A stretch of DNA of 64,000 bases from NCBI RefSeq assembly GCF_001675285.1, contig NZ_LSGQ01000001.1, positions 496,001 through 560,000 on the forward strand, read 5' to 3'. Made by a program: the position numbers and the translations under genes. This document shows, one piece after another, positions 44,856 to 53,877 of this stretch (the stretch's first letter is position 1; each line of letters starts with the position of its first letter). This stretch comes from Elizabethkingia miricola (GTDB taxonomy: Bacteria; Bacteroidota; Bacteroidia; Flavobacteriales; Weeksellaceae). Under the pieces are notes generated by a model. That model did not search any database and was not told the origin of the DNA. It saw only the letters and a program-made list of their open reading frames with translations.

Positions 44856-46346
44856 TTATTTCTTCATTTCAATATCTACAATTCTTCTTCCTTGTTTCCC
44901 CAAATATTGGAGAATCAATTTTTCGTAAACTTTATAGCCTTCATCAGCGTTAGTAAATATCAGAATTCCGTTCTTTGTTTTTGGCAATACAAAAACAAGG
45001 CACCGTGCCCCGTTATCGGATCCGCCATGTGACAGAGCAAATTCGCCATTTCCCAAATCATATATTTCAAAGCCTAACCCAAAATATTTGTCCGTCCCTG
45101 TTTCCACCTGCTTTTTTATCATTTCCTGATAGACATCCGGTTTTAAATTGCCTCCTTTTAATACATTCACTAAAAAGTTCCCATAATCTTCTACCGTCGT
45201 GATCAGGTCATCTGCAGCATTGGCAGTTGTACTCTTTTCAATCGGGTAAGGTTTAACTTCTTTATCATATCCAATAGCAAACCTTGATTCATCAAAACTC
45301 TTATTCCAAATATAATCTGTATCCTTCATTCCCAAAGGCTGAAAAATAAGTTCATTAGCCAGTACCGGCAAAGGTTTTCCAAATTTATGTTCAAGAGCTT
45401 TCCTCAGGTATTCCATACCCTCCCCGGAATATTGGTATTTAGTTCCGGGGGTGAATTCAAAATTTAGTTTTTTATCTTTATTATTCCACCTCCAATTCGG
45501 GAATCCTGTCTGGTGTGAAAGAACAATTCTTGTGGTAAGCATCTTGCTTCTCGGATCATTTGCAATATCCGGATCTGTCCAATACTGATAAAGAGGCTCA
45601 TCCAGCTTCCACTTTCCAAGACTGATGAGACGTAACGCCACCATTGCTGTTACAGGCTTTGTGAGCGAAGCTACATTGAAATAAGTATTATAAGGTGCAG
45701 AAATTCCTTTCTTTATTTCTCCAAAAACTTTTACTTGTTTCAATACCCCTTCCTCAATAATTCCTAATCCTAAAACCGGAATTTTGTTTTCTTTCAACCA
45801 TGATTCGAGCTTCTGATCGTTTTCGAAGCCAGATCCCTCATTAATATTTTCTTTGGGTTGATGATCAAAGCTTAATGACCGGGAAAGCTTCCACTCTCCA
45901 TTTTCCAGAAGCCACAAGTGTGTGAATTTAGCTGCTCCCGCTAATCTTTCTGGCTCTTTGTTTATTGTTTCGTAAAACCAATGATCACCATTCTGAACAG
46001 CACCATATAATCTCCCGTCTTTATACAGCGGATAAATAATTGTACTTCCATTAACCAGAGCACGTCTTGCACGAAATGTTTCCGGTTTACTGCATAAATT
46101 ATTTCTGAGATCTGTTAAAAATTTCTTTTTATCCGCAAAGCCAGTTTTATCATGATAAAACTCAAAAGGCTCCTTTAGCAAACGTTCTGTCTGTTCTAAG
46201 TTACATGTATTAAATCCTACGGAAAAAAGCAGGCTGTCTTTAGCCATAATAGCTTTATACAATGTACTCTTCTGATCTGCCTGCGCATGAAGGACACTAA
46301 AAATTCCGATACCGGCAGAAATGAAAAAACGGGCATATTTTGTCAT
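44856..46346 (-). CDS. Class C beta-lactamase-like serine hydrolase with N-terminal NTF2-like domain
   Basis: The 496-residue exported protein (signal peptide to about residue 21, VLHAQA) has two domains. Residues ~25-165 look like an NTF2-like/DUF4440 fold (FYHDKTGFADKKKFLTDLRNNLCS, FTHLWLLENGEWKLSRSLSFDH). The rest is a class C beta-lactamase/PBP-like domain with catalytic SLTK, the YSG tyrosine motif in KYQYSGEGMEYL, and HGG in LSHGGSDNG. Such enzymes include esterases and D-amino-acid peptidases. It is not necessarily a resistance enzyme. The same family recurs at 48776. Confidence 0.82.
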   Translation of the reverse strand: MTKYARFFISAGIGIFSVLHAQADQKSTLYKAIMAKDSLLFSVGFNTCNLEQTERLLKEPFEFYHDKTGFADKKKFLTDLRNNLCSKPETFRARRALVNGSTIIYPLYKDGRLYGAVQNGDHWFYETINKEPERLAGAAKFTHLWLLENGEWKLSRSLSFDHQPKENINEGSGFENDQKLESWLKENKIPVLGLGIIEEGVLKQVKVFGEIKKGISAPYNTYFNVASLTKPVTAMVALRLISLGKWKLDEPLYQYWTDPDIANDPRSKMLTTRIVLSHQTGFPNWRWNNKDKKLNFEFTPGTKYQYSGEGMEYLRKALEHKFGKPLPVLANELIFQPLGMKDTDYIWNKSFDESRFAIGYDKEVKPYPIEKSTTANAADDLITTVEDYGNFLVNVLKGGNLKPDVYQEMIKKQVETGTDKYFGLGFEIYDLGNGEFALSHGGSDNGARCLVFVLPKTKNGILIFTNADEGYKVYEKLILQYLGKQGRRIVDIEMKK

Positions 46347-46432
46347 TGTTATTTTTTTACAAAGATTCTATTTTGGGATAAATTTCCGCTGAAAACAAAC
46401 CCGACAAAAACCCGACAAAGCCCTGACAGAAT

Positions 46433-47005
46433 TTACATCATGCTGAAATTCAGCTTATAGAATAATTTTTTATTCTTATCTATTTCTGCAGCATTACGCA
46501 AAATAATAAACAGATTAGACAGCACTATGAGAATCATCAACACTAATGTAAACTGACGGCCCAACTTTAGAAATACTCCCAATATAAATATAACAGGTGC
46601 TAATACTGTCCACATAATCTGAACAGAAATAATCTGCTTCACCAGATTGTTTTTTTGTTTCATTGTAAACATGAGTAATAAAGGAACTAAAATATTGAGA
46701 GGCGGCAACAAAATAAAAAGTACAGAAGACAAGTTAATAATTTTTACAGAGGTGTAGTTTACGTCGGTAAACTCTTCTTTTAGTCTTATTTCATCTTTAG
46801 AAATCTCTGTTTCAGAAACAATCATCTTGTCTTGCAGTGAATATTCTTCTACATCTAATGCCCTAGCCAAAGCCCTTAATGTATGGCCTTTAGGTTCGGT
46901 TCCGGCTTCAATACGCTGAATGGTTCTGACAGATATTTTTGATTTCTCCGACAACTCTTCCTGTGTCAGGTTTTTCAATTCTCTGGCAGTTTTTAATTTG
47001 GACAT
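46433..47005 (-). CDS. XRE-family regulator with C-terminal membrane segments
   Basis: The 190-residue protein has an N-terminal HTH (LKTARELKNLTQEELSEKSKISVRTIQRIEAGTEPKGHTLRALARAL). Three hydrophobic segments (about 92-112, 122-145, 150-170) suggest a membrane-anchored regulator. It sits just downstream of the CPBP gene region in the opposite direction. A CPBP protease gene and a membrane regulator starting back-to-back suggest a shared control region. Confidence 0.78.
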   Translation of the reverse strand: MSKLKTARELKNLTQEELSEKSKISVRTIQRIEAGTEPKGHTLRALARALDVEEYSLQDKMIVSETEISKDEIRLKEEFTDVNYTSVKIINLSSVLFILLPPLNILVPLLLMFTMKQKNNLVKQIISVQIMWTVLAPVIFILGVFLKLGRQFTLVLMILIVLSNLFIILRNAAEIDKNKKLFYKLNFSMM

Positions 47006-47152
47006 AATTCAGAAATGTTTCTGCAGACTAAATTACAGTTTTTTCAATATTCCTGACAGATATATGTGTAACAGAAAAACATTAATATAAAAAACAAGTC
47101 AATCAATAAAATAAATGTAATTTTAATAAAATTAATCACACCAAATCTATTT

Positions 47153-48061
47153 ATGGAAAATACTTTAACCTCCAAGCCGGAGATCAGAAAGAATATTACT
47201 ACTTATCTGGGACTAACACTTCTCTTATGTATTCCCGTTTATTATATGTGCATCCGGACCGGACAACTTGGTGGCGGTGCTATATCTTACGCTATGATTA
47301 TAATGTGGTGTCCTGCTATTGCTGCTCTGCTTACCTGTCGTATCCGGAAAATTCCTATTGCATCTTTAGGCTGGAAATGGGGGCTCACAAAATATCAGTT
47401 ATTGGCTTTTGCAATCCCACTACTCTATTCAGCCGTACCTTATCTGGTGGTTTGGATAAGTGGTGTTGGTGGTTTTTACAATCATGAGTTTGTAGCTGAA
47501 ACAGCTAAAGGAATGGGATGGAATTTACCTGACGGACTTGTAATCTTTTTATACATTCTGTTAATGGGTAGTTTTGGAATGATCCGGTCTATGAGCTCTG
47601 CTCTGGGTGAAGAAATTGGCTGGCGGGGATTCCTTACCCCACAACTGGCAAAAATGAATTCCTATACTTCTACTTCTTTATGGATGGGTGTTATCTGGTC
47701 TCTTTACCATTATCCACTTCTGCTTTTTTCCAACTATAATACAGGTGGTCCTAAATGGCTGGCATTAATCTGTTTCACGGTTATGATCTTTGCCTGCTGC
47801 TTTATTTTCACCTGGTTCCGCATGAAATCTGGCAGCCTATGGACTGGTGTTATTTTACATGCCAGTCATAATCTATTTATACAAGCTATACTTACACCAC
47901 TTACAATAGATAATGGAAAAACGATGTATTATATAGATGAATTTGGAATTGGTCTGCCTATTGCGACTTCAATAGTAGCTTTCTATTTCTGGAGAAAAAG
48001 AAAAGAATTACCACGCTTACAGGAAGAAGACTCTTCTTCAAATACGCCTATTACAGCATAG
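47153..48061 (+). CDS. CPBP family intramembrane metalloprotease
   Basis: The 302-residue membrane protein has several hydrophobic segments and the three CPBP motifs: EEIGWRGFL, YHYPLLLF and HASHNLFIQ, which contribute the metal-binding E, H and H. CPBP (Abi/CaaX-like) proteases cleave within membranes and, in Gram-positive bacteria, are linked to bacteriocin immunity and processing. Several peptide genes lie within the same part of the chromosome, so such a role is thinkable here. It is divergent from the XRE membrane regulator. Confidence 0.85.
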   Translation: MENTLTSKPEIRKNITTYLGLTLLLCIPVYYMCIRTGQLGGGAISYAMIIMWCPAIAALLTCRIRKIPIASLGWKWGLTKYQLLAFAIPLLYSAVPYLVVWISGVGGFYNHEFVAETAKGMGWNLPDGLVIFLYILLMGSFGMIRSMSSALGEEIGWRGFLTPQLAKMNSYTSTSLWMGVIWSLYHYPLLLFSNYNTGGPKWLALICFTVMIFACCFIFTWFRMKSGSLWTGVILHASHNLFIQAILTPLTIDNGKTMYYIDEFGIGLPIATSIVAFYFWRKRKELPRLQEEDSSSNTPITA

Positions 48062-48073
48062 AATTGCATTATA

Positions 48074-48096
48074 AAAGGAACTCAAAAAGTTCCTTT
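48074..48096. terminator. Bidirectional terminator
   Basis: The 9-bp stem AAAGGAACT/AGTTCCTTT with loop CAAAA is followed by ATTTTTTTA. It lies between two convergent genes and fits both directions. Confidence 0.82.
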
Positions 48097-48120
48097 ATTT
48101 TTTTATAGAATAATGCTGAT

Positions 48121-48324
48121 TTATTTCCAGAAAATAAGTCTTCCGGCAACTCCGATGCGGTAAAAGATTTTATCTTCGCCCTCCAGCTTTTCCAAAATTG
48201 GTTTTACCTCCTGAAAAGGGATATCCAGATCATAACACATCGCAGCAGCATAGGTCCCGCAGTTCCCCCCAGTATTAGTCTTCTTTGCTTTTAGAATCTC
48301 AATAATCTTTTCTTCCAGTTCCAT
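48121..48324 (-). CDS. Small winged-helix-like protein of unknown function
   Basis: The 67-residue protein MELEEKIIEILKAKKTNTGG... continues with CYDLDIPFQEVKPILEKLEGEDKIFYRIGV. This has the helix-helix-wing pattern of small winged-helix proteins. Two cysteines (NCGTYAAAMC) could bind metal or sense redox state. It is not recognised further. Confidence 0.55.
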   Translation of the reverse strand: MELEEKIIEILKAKKTNTGGNCGTYAAAMCYDLDIPFQEVKPILEKLEGEDKIFYRIGVAGRLIFWK

Positions 48325-48454
48325 TCTGCAAAAATACGACTATTATTCCCGGAAAGTAAAGGCTTTTTATTTCTCTACTAATATTTTATTAATTTTTTAT
48401 CACAACCATGTGAATAATTAGTATATTTACTTTTCAACCAAATAAATATTCAAT

Positions 48455-48649
48455 ATGAAAAATCTAAAAAAGATCACAAGAAATGAACTTAAGTCTGTTT
48501 TGGGAGGCCAGCCTGGCTTCGTAGAACTTGGTGGCGGAGGCATCGGTCCAAAATGCCCTAAATATATGCATATGGAAGAAAGTGTAGCTTATTGTGATCC
48601 TGATGTAAATCCAAGTGATGACTGCAAACCAAAATGTGTAAGAGACTAA
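48455..48649 (+). CDS. Double-glycine leader peptide (bacteriocin-like), 64 residues
   Basis: The peptide begins MKKLKKITRNELKSVLGG-like (MKNLKKITRNELKSVLGG here), with a leader ending in GG at residues 17-18. The mature part is QPGFVELGGGGIGPKCPKYM... with four cysteines (KC, YC, DC, KC). Its 5' region AACCAAATAAATATT matches the motif upstream of the peptides in the 52-59 kb operon, so it is probably made and exported with them. A strong terminator follows at 48689. Confidence 0.72.
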   Translation: MKNLKKITRNELKSVLGGQPGFVELGGGGIGPKCPKYMHMEESVAYCDPDVNPSDDCKPKCVRD

Positions 48650-48688
48650 TAAATCTTATATAAATTTTATCACAAAAATAGTTTTTAC

Positions 48689-48712
48689 AAGGAGATAAAT
48701 TTTTATCTCCTT
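48689..48712 (+). terminator. Terminator after the orphan peptide gene
   Basis: The stem AAGGAGATAAA/TTTATCTCCTT is followed by TTGTTATA. It separates the peptide gene from the serine hydrolase gene at 48776. Confidence 0.75.
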
Positions 48713-48775
48713 TTGTTATACATTGTGTACAAGCATATTAGCTTTATTCATAATTTTGATATTCCAAGTACCAAT

Positions 48776-49807
48776 ATGAAAAAGCTATTATTTCTAACTG
48801 TGCTGAGTCACATATTTTATTCAGCCCAAATAAAAACTTATACTGAGAAAAATCTTAGCATACCATATTTCGAAAACAGAATTAAAAAGGTTATGGATTC
48901 CCTGCAAGTACCTGGAATGTCTGTCGCAATCATTAATAATGGTAAAATTGTATACAATAAAGGATTTGGAGTTTCAGACATTAAGCAGAAAAAACAAGTT
49001 ACCAATCACACCTTTTTTGAAGCCGCTTCTCTATCCAAACCTATTTTCAGCTATTTTGTTTTAAAGCTTGTACATGAGGGAAAACTAAATTTAGACGATC
49101 CTTTGTATAAATATTTACCGGCTGATAATATCAGTGACGAACGTTATAAAAAAATTACAGCCAGAATGGTTCTGAGCCATACAACAGGGTTACCTAACTG
49201 GAGTGAAACCACACCAATCCCATTACTATTCAATCCTGGTGAAAAATTCTCGTATTCCGGTGAAGCGTTTGTATACCTGGCCAAAGTCATTGCTAAAATT
49301 ACCAATACCAATCTTCAGAATCTCGATCAGGTTTTCCAACAAAAGGTTGCCAAAAAACTTGGTTTGGAAAATTTTCATTTTGTAATAACAAAAGAAGCTG
49401 AATACAATCAGGCAACTGGATACCAAAATAGACAACAAGTAAAAGATATCAGAGATCGAGCAATATTTGACCCCGCTGGTGGCCTTTATGCCAACACATC
49501 AAATTATACACAATTCCTTATTAAACTCATGAAGCAAAAAAAGGATTATAAAGAGATGTTCACCTCAGCATCCCGTCTGGATGATAATGACCCAATAAAA
49601 AGCTACTTTGGAATACAAAACTGGACACTGGGGCTGGCTGTGGTCAAAATTAAAAATTCAATTAATTACTGGCATGGCGGAAATAACCTTGGCTTTACCT
49701 CATCATTTATGATTAACCCGGAAAAAGAATTCGGTTATGTATTTTTCACCAATGCCGACCAATGCAATGACATGAAGAAAGTTTTTGAAGATATCCTGTG
49801 GAGATAA
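48776..49807 (+). CDS. Class C beta-lactamase-like serine hydrolase
   Basis: I start at 48776 (MKKLLFLTVLSHIFYSAQ), a signal peptide; the upstream ATG at 48713 falls just after the peptide terminator and would add 21 residues. The 343-residue protein has catalytic SLSK in FEAASLSKPIFSY, the tyrosine motif FSYSGEAFVYLAKVI and HGG in WHGGNNLGF. The family includes esterases and D-stereospecific peptidases. It is related to the protein at 44856, but lacks the NTF2-like domain. Confidence 0.85.
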   Translation: MKKLLFLTVLSHIFYSAQIKTYTEKNLSIPYFENRIKKVMDSLQVPGMSVAIINNGKIVYNKGFGVSDIKQKKQVTNHTFFEAASLSKPIFSYFVLKLVHEGKLNLDDPLYKYLPADNISDERYKKITARMVLSHTTGLPNWSETTPIPLLFNPGEKFSYSGEAFVYLAKVIAKITNTNLQNLDQVFQQKVAKKLGLENFHFVITKEAEYNQATGYQNRQQVKDIRDRAIFDPAGGLYANTSNYTQFLIKLMKQKKDYKEMFTSASRLDDNDPIKSYFGIQNWTLGLAVVKIKNSINYWHGGNNLGFTSSFMINPEKEFGYVFFTNADQCNDMKKVFEDILWR

Positions 49808-49837
49808 CTTAATATTAATACTCTCATAAATACTCTG

Positions 49838-50233
49838 TCAACCTCGTTTAATAACTTCAGTTTTTGCCAGAATATCATGTAAAGGTTTATATTTAGGAAT
49901 AAGAATAAAGAACAAATCAAATGGAAATAATCTTATAAGTGTGCGAATAATAGCTGATAAAAGCCGATTTTTATTATATACTATTTTTAGTTTAAAAATT
50001 TTCTTTCCTAATGTTTTTGAAAAAATATATTCACACAAAAAGAAATATAACAAAGCATTAATTAAAAATAAAAATCTAAAATTTTGAATTATATACAACA
50101 AACTTAATCGAAAAAGATCTGAAGAAATATATCTATACAATGAAAAAATAATTATCTGAGATGTTGTAATAAAATAAATATCAAATATATAAGCCAAACC
50201 TCTTCTAAAAAAATCAATAATTTTATCTTCCAA
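49838..50233 (-). CDS. RDD family membrane protein
   Basis: The 131-residue protein has the RDD pattern: RRGLAYIFDIYFITTSQIIIFSLY, then FLINALLYFFLCEYIFSKTLGKKIFKLKIV, and a C-terminal RLFPFDLFFILIP. Hydrophobic segments suggest three membrane passes. The function of RDD proteins is mostly unknown, with a few linked to ion transport. It stands alone. Confidence 0.75.
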   Translation of the reverse strand: MEDKIIDFFRRGLAYIFDIYFITTSQIIIFSLYRYISSDLFRLSLLYIIQNFRFLFLINALLYFFLCEYIFSKTLGKKIFKLKIVYNKNRLLSAIIRTLIRLFPFDLFFILIPKYKPLHDILAKTEVIKRG

Positions 50234-50305
50234 TCTTATTATTTTTAATATTTAAACTTGAGTATAATTCAAACCTCTAATATAACATTTAGTTTTATTT
50301 ATTAA

Positions 50306-50338
50306 AAAAAAAGAACCTTCCTTCGGAAGATTCTTTTT
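50306..50338 (-). terminator. Terminator of the M20 peptidase gene
   Basis: AAAGAACCTTCC and GGAAGATTCTTT form a near-perfect stem with a TTC loop, with A-runs and T-runs on either side. It lies 34 bases downstream of the minus-strand M20 gene. Confidence 0.8.
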
Positions 50339-50371
50339 AAGAGTAATATATTCTATATTGAGGACTATACG

Positions 50372-51904
50372 TTATTTATCATAATTTTTCATCACATATT
50401 CGAAATAACGAATCATCCGCATATAGTTTTCAATACTGATATATTCATTTGTACTGTGGATACTTTGCTGTTCGGCATGATTTATTTTAAATGGAATAAA
50501 TCTGTAAATATTCTTACTTACAATCTGATATTTATAAGCATCTGTACCACCTACAGTAAGATAAGGGGAAACTAAAGCTTCCGGATACAATTCCTTAATT
50601 CCGGATTCTATTACTTTATAAGCTTTTGTTTTTGTAGAAGACACTGCAGAAGCTTCTCTGGTATTATCAACTTCTTCTATTTCCACATCAAAGCCTTTAG
50701 TAGCCTTAGCGATATGATCTTTAACGTCTTTCACAGTATTTCCGGGAAGTAATCTGAAATTCACTACAAATTCTACTTCAGGAGAGAGCACATTGGTTCC
50801 ATCACTCCCTTTCATCATCGTAAGAGCTGTAGTCGTGCGCACTAATGCATTTGTAGAATTATTTTTAGTAAGCTGTGAAAGCAAAACAGGATTCAGCAGC
50901 CAACGGTTTGCAATAGCCATACGGTTAGTAAAAGGCATTGCTCCGCCAACATTATCAAAAAACTCCTGTATCAGCGGAGTAATCATTGGTTTCATCTGAT
51001 GATCTTCCAATCGCTGCATAATAACAGCGGCTTTTCCAATTGCACTTTCCATAGGCGGCATGGAAGAATGTCCTCCCAATCCTTTTACTTTTATTCTGGC
51101 TGAAAGAAAGCCTTTCTCTGCACATCCTATTAATGCAACATCAGAGTTGATCCCGGATATACTGCCTTTTTCTACAATAATTCCGCCTTCATCATAAACA
51201 GCATCAAACTCCAATCCTTTCGATTTAAAGTATTCGGCAATCTTCACTGCACCTTTTCTTCCGCCTACTTCTTCATCAAAACCGAATGCAAGATAAATAT
51301 CCCGTTGTGGTACATGCTTTTCTTTAATAAGTGTGGTTAAAGATTCCATTAAAGAGAAAAGCATCCCCTTCATATCCAATGCTCCTCTGCCATAAATACG
51401 ACCGTTTGCAACAGCCCCCGAAAAAGGTGCATAATCCCAGTCCTCTGCTACTTCTTTTGGAGAAGCTGCTGGCTTATCCTGAGGTCTGAAAATATTTTCT
51501 TCTTTATTTTTAACATCTGCATCACCGGGTGGCACAACATCCATATGGGAAAGAAACAGAATAGGCTGTAAACCTGAATTACTTCCCTTCAACTTAAAAA
51601 CCAATCCGTAACCGTTTACTTCCTGGTATTCTGTATGCTGATAAATAAGAGGGTAAGTCTCTTTTAAATATTTTTTAAATTGGTCAAAACTGGTATAGTC
51701 AAAATCACCTAACTCTCCCGTAGAAATAGTCGGAATTTTCAATCCTCCAGAAAATCGATATATTGCTGAATCATTCTGCGGAATATTCATTGCTGATTTT
51801 GCATTTACATTTACTTTCTTAAACGGATAAGTATAAGTCTTTACCAATACAATTATAACCAGAAGAACAAGTACTGTTATAATACCTAAAATAATTTTCT
51901 TCAT
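50372..51904 (-). CDS. M20 family metallopeptidase (PM20D1/carboxypeptidase-S-like)
   Basis: The 510-residue protein has an N-terminal membrane anchor (residues ~3-25, IILGIITVLVLLVIIVLVKTY). The zinc-peptidase core has LFLSHMDVVPPGD, GRGALDMKGMLFSLM and AFGFDEEVGGRKGA, then a dimerisation domain (GCAEKGFLSARIKVKGLGGHSSMPP) and VGGTDAYKYQ. These are the metal ligands and catalytic acid of M20 enzymes. The anchor and overall length resemble carboxypeptidase S/PM20D1 homologues. It probably acts in the periplasm on N-acyl amino acids or peptides. Confidence 0.88.
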   Translation of the reverse strand: MKKIILGIITVLVLLVIIVLVKTYTYPFKKVNVNAKSAMNIPQNDSAIYRFSGGLKIPTISTGELGDFDYTSFDQFKKYLKETYPLIYQHTEYQEVNGYGLVFKLKGSNSGLQPILFLSHMDVVPPGDADVKNKEENIFRPQDKPAASPKEVAEDWDYAPFSGAVANGRIYGRGALDMKGMLFSLMESLTTLIKEKHVPQRDIYLAFGFDEEVGGRKGAVKIAEYFKSKGLEFDAVYDEGGIIVEKGSISGINSDVALIGCAEKGFLSARIKVKGLGGHSSMPPMESAIGKAAVIMQRLEDHQMKPMITPLIQEFFDNVGGAMPFTNRMAIANRWLLNPVLLSQLTKNNSTNALVRTTTALTMMKGSDGTNVLSPEVEFVVNFRLLPGNTVKDVKDHIAKATKGFDVEIEEVDNTREASAVSSTKTKAYKVIESGIKELYPEALVSPYLTVGGTDAYKYQIVSKNIYRFIPFKINHAEQQSIHSTNEYISIENYMRMIRYFEYVMKNYDK

Positions 51905-52045
51905 ATTATTTTAATTTGTCAATATTTATAAAAGCTCTGAAAGCCATTTTTGTGAATTTAAGAAAAATAAATAATTATTTTGGCTATATGACCAGAATAA
52001 TTTCTGATAAATGATTATAGTCATTTTTTGAAAACAATCAATAAA

Positions 52046-52067
52046 AAAGGAGCCTTAAGGCTCCTTT
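52046..52067 (-). terminator. Terminator at the end of the peptide operon
   Basis: The stem AAAGGAGCC/GGCTCCTTT with loop TTAA lies 34 bases beyond the stop of the last peptide gene (52101), with an A-run on the plus strand that becomes a T-run in minus-strand RNA. It ends the minus-strand operon that starts near 59000. Confidence 0.82.
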
Positions 52068-52100
52068 CCCATCTAAAAATATTGAATATTTTCAGCAGAT

Positions 52101-52244
52101 TTAATCTTTACAAGTCTGACTTGAAGTCATACAGCGCATACTGCTTAAGCAGCAATAAGAATTACCAGGACAATAAAAATCGTCATTTCCGCAAGCCCGC
52201 CCGCCGGCAATGGCACTCGTTTGTTTTCTTGTTAGCTTTTTCAT
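52101..52244 (-). CDS. Knottin-like double-glycine peptide, 47 residues (last gene of the operon)
   Basis: Start ATG at 52242-52244, stop TAA at 52101-52103. The leader is MKKLTRKQTSAIAGG (15 residues). The core RACGNDDFYCPGNSYCCLSS has six cysteines in total with spacing C-x6-C-x5-CC-x5-C-x6-C. This is the C-C-CC-C-C order of inhibitor-cystine-knot peptides. The gene is too short for usual gene finding but has the leader, the operon position and a terminator. It follows the VKOR/thioredoxin gene by 56 bases, so an oxidised, disulfide-bonded product is expected. Confidence 0.8.
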   Translation of the reverse strand: MKKLTRKQTSAIAGGRACGNDDFYCPGNSYCCLSSMRCMTSSQTCKD

Positions 52245-52300
52245 AATAATATTTATTTAATTGGTTGTTAATCGTTAATGTCTATTATCCAAAATAGAAA

Positions 52301-53815
52301 CTATTGTTCTTCCATTAAATCGTCGATAAAATAATAAATATCTTCGCGCTCATATACACTCGGATATTTATACTTATTAACAATAAATATCGGCGTGAAA
52401 TTCAGTGAATGTTTATCGTTCTCCAATGTCTGGATTTCCAATGCATGAAGGAAAGGCTGATTAATCTCTGCCTCACCATAAGTCTTAAAGAATTCATCAT
52501 GGTCTCTTTTTTCAAACCAGAAGTGCAATGCATTTAAAAATTCTTTCTGATCTTTTAAATAGATTTCATATAGTTTGGACAAGAGCTTTTTAAAATTCTC
52601 GTCAGCACGGAAATCGCGATAATTAAACCTTATCTGAACCGAAATATCCTCTGATTTAGCCAATAATTTCTGAATAATTTCATGTCCTCCTTTACAAAAG
52701 CCACAATAAGGATTCGAAATTATTGCCATATGAAGCTTACCTCCAGGGTTACCCACAAAAAATAATTCTTTAGGATTTTCAAAACTAATAGGTTCCTCAG
52801 CTTCCAACTCTCGTTTAAACAACTGGAAATTTCTTTTAAATCTTATATTCTTCATATGATTCTTCTTCAGTTCATCATATTTCATATTTAAATTTTTAAG
52901 ATAATAAACGAGCCCAAAGATTCCTCCCATAAGTACCAATGAGATCAGGAACGGATAAATATGGTACCCTCCATTTAATTTCAGAAGGCTTAATACAAAC
53001 TGCCCTATAAGAATTGCCGCTATAAAAAGGCACACTTTACAAAAAGCTTTAAGCACTACAGACTGCATATACAAAGAATAGACAACCACAAGTAAGGATA
53101 TTGTACTGAATACAAATAAAACAGTTCCGGAAAACGGAATTAATATACCAATGAAAAATAAGCTTAGAAAATAGATAAAACTGTAATCCTGTAACTTTAA
53201 TCCAAATAAGCTAAAAGTACCGGATCCAATTACTTTATCACAGGAAGAGCGCACATCAGGTCCCTGGCCTGCCCCGCCTCCGCAAATATTACTAATGATA
53301 GCCGAAGTCTGTCCCAGATCCTGAAAGAAGAGCTCATAAGACAGCATAATACCTATAACACTTAGAACATTAAAAGCATTGCTCCATAATGTATTAAATG
53401 GCAAGCTGATTAACAGAAACAGTCCAATAAGTATATAGAATATGTTCTTTTTTTCTATTTTATCAGATTTCTCCTGATGCTGATCATTCATAATCAGAAC
53501 GAAGTTCCCAACATTTTCTAAAAATTCTTTTTCAGAATAATGGTATTTTTTATCCGAGAACAAATCATAACCATCTTTTGTGCGCTGTACCAGTGTAAAT
53601 TTACTCTGTCCGTCCTGCTTTACTATAGCTACATATTTATCCGGAAGTTCTCCCCATATATCTTCTTCTATTTCGTAAGCATCATTCTCTATTCTGAAAA
53701 AGTCCAGTGTATCACTCAAGGCTAGAGCCGACGGATAATCGGGATGTGAATTAAACTGGAAATAAAATTCTTCTTTATCGAGTTTTAACTGGTGTATTAG
53801 CTGATCAAAATTCAT
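52301..53815 (-). CDS. Fusion of degenerate C39-like domain, VKOR membrane domain and DsbA-like thioredoxin domain (predicted disulfide-forming enzyme for secreted peptides)
   Basis: The 504-residue protein has three parts. Residues 1-110 resemble a C39 peptidase (NSHPDYPSALALSDTLDFFRI) but without the catalytic cysteine, so they may only bind leaders. Residues ~120-305 are a VKOR-type membrane domain with several hydrophobic segments, ICGGGAGQGPDVRSSCD as the loop cysteines and AFCKVCL as the CxxC centre. The C-terminal ~180 residues are a DsbA-like thioredoxin fold with NPYCGFCKGG. VKOR passes electrons to quinone and the thioredoxin part oxidises substrates. Location among cysteine-rich peptides and their exporter strongly implies they are its substrates. 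Confidence 0.85.
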   Translation of the reverse strand: MNFDQLIHQLKLDKEEFYFQFNSHPDYPSALALSDTLDFFRIENDAYEIEEDIWGELPDKYVAIVKQDGQSKFTLVQRTKDGYDLFSDKKYHYSEKEFLENVGNFVLIMNDQHQEKSDKIEKKNIFYILIGLFLLISLPFNTLWSNAFNVLSVIGIMLSYELFFQDLGQTSAIISNICGGGAGQGPDVRSSCDKVIGSGTFSLFGLKLQDYSFIYFLSLFFIGILIPFSGTVLFVFSTISLLVVVYSLYMQSVVLKAFCKVCLFIAAILIGQFVLSLLKLNGGYHIYPFLISLVLMGGIFGLVYYLKNLNMKYDELKKNHMKNIRFKRNFQLFKRELEAEEPISFENPKELFFVGNPGGKLHMAIISNPYCGFCKGGHEIIQKLLAKSEDISVQIRFNYRDFRADENFKKLLSKLYEIYLKDQKEFLNALHFWFEKRDHDEFFKTYGEAEINQPFLHALEIQTLENDKHSLNFTPIFIVNKYKYPSVYEREDIYYFIDDLMEEQ

Positions 53816-53877
53816 ATCAATACTGTTGTGATTTTTAATTTATAATTTTTTGGTGTTTTTCTGGTGTTGTGTATTAT

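Noticed and set aside
44856-46346. Antibiotic-resistance beta-lactamase
   Set aside because: SLTK, YSG and HGG motifs show the class C fold, but the sequence with its NTF2-like domain looks like the general serine hydrolase/esterase group rather than a resistance enzyme.
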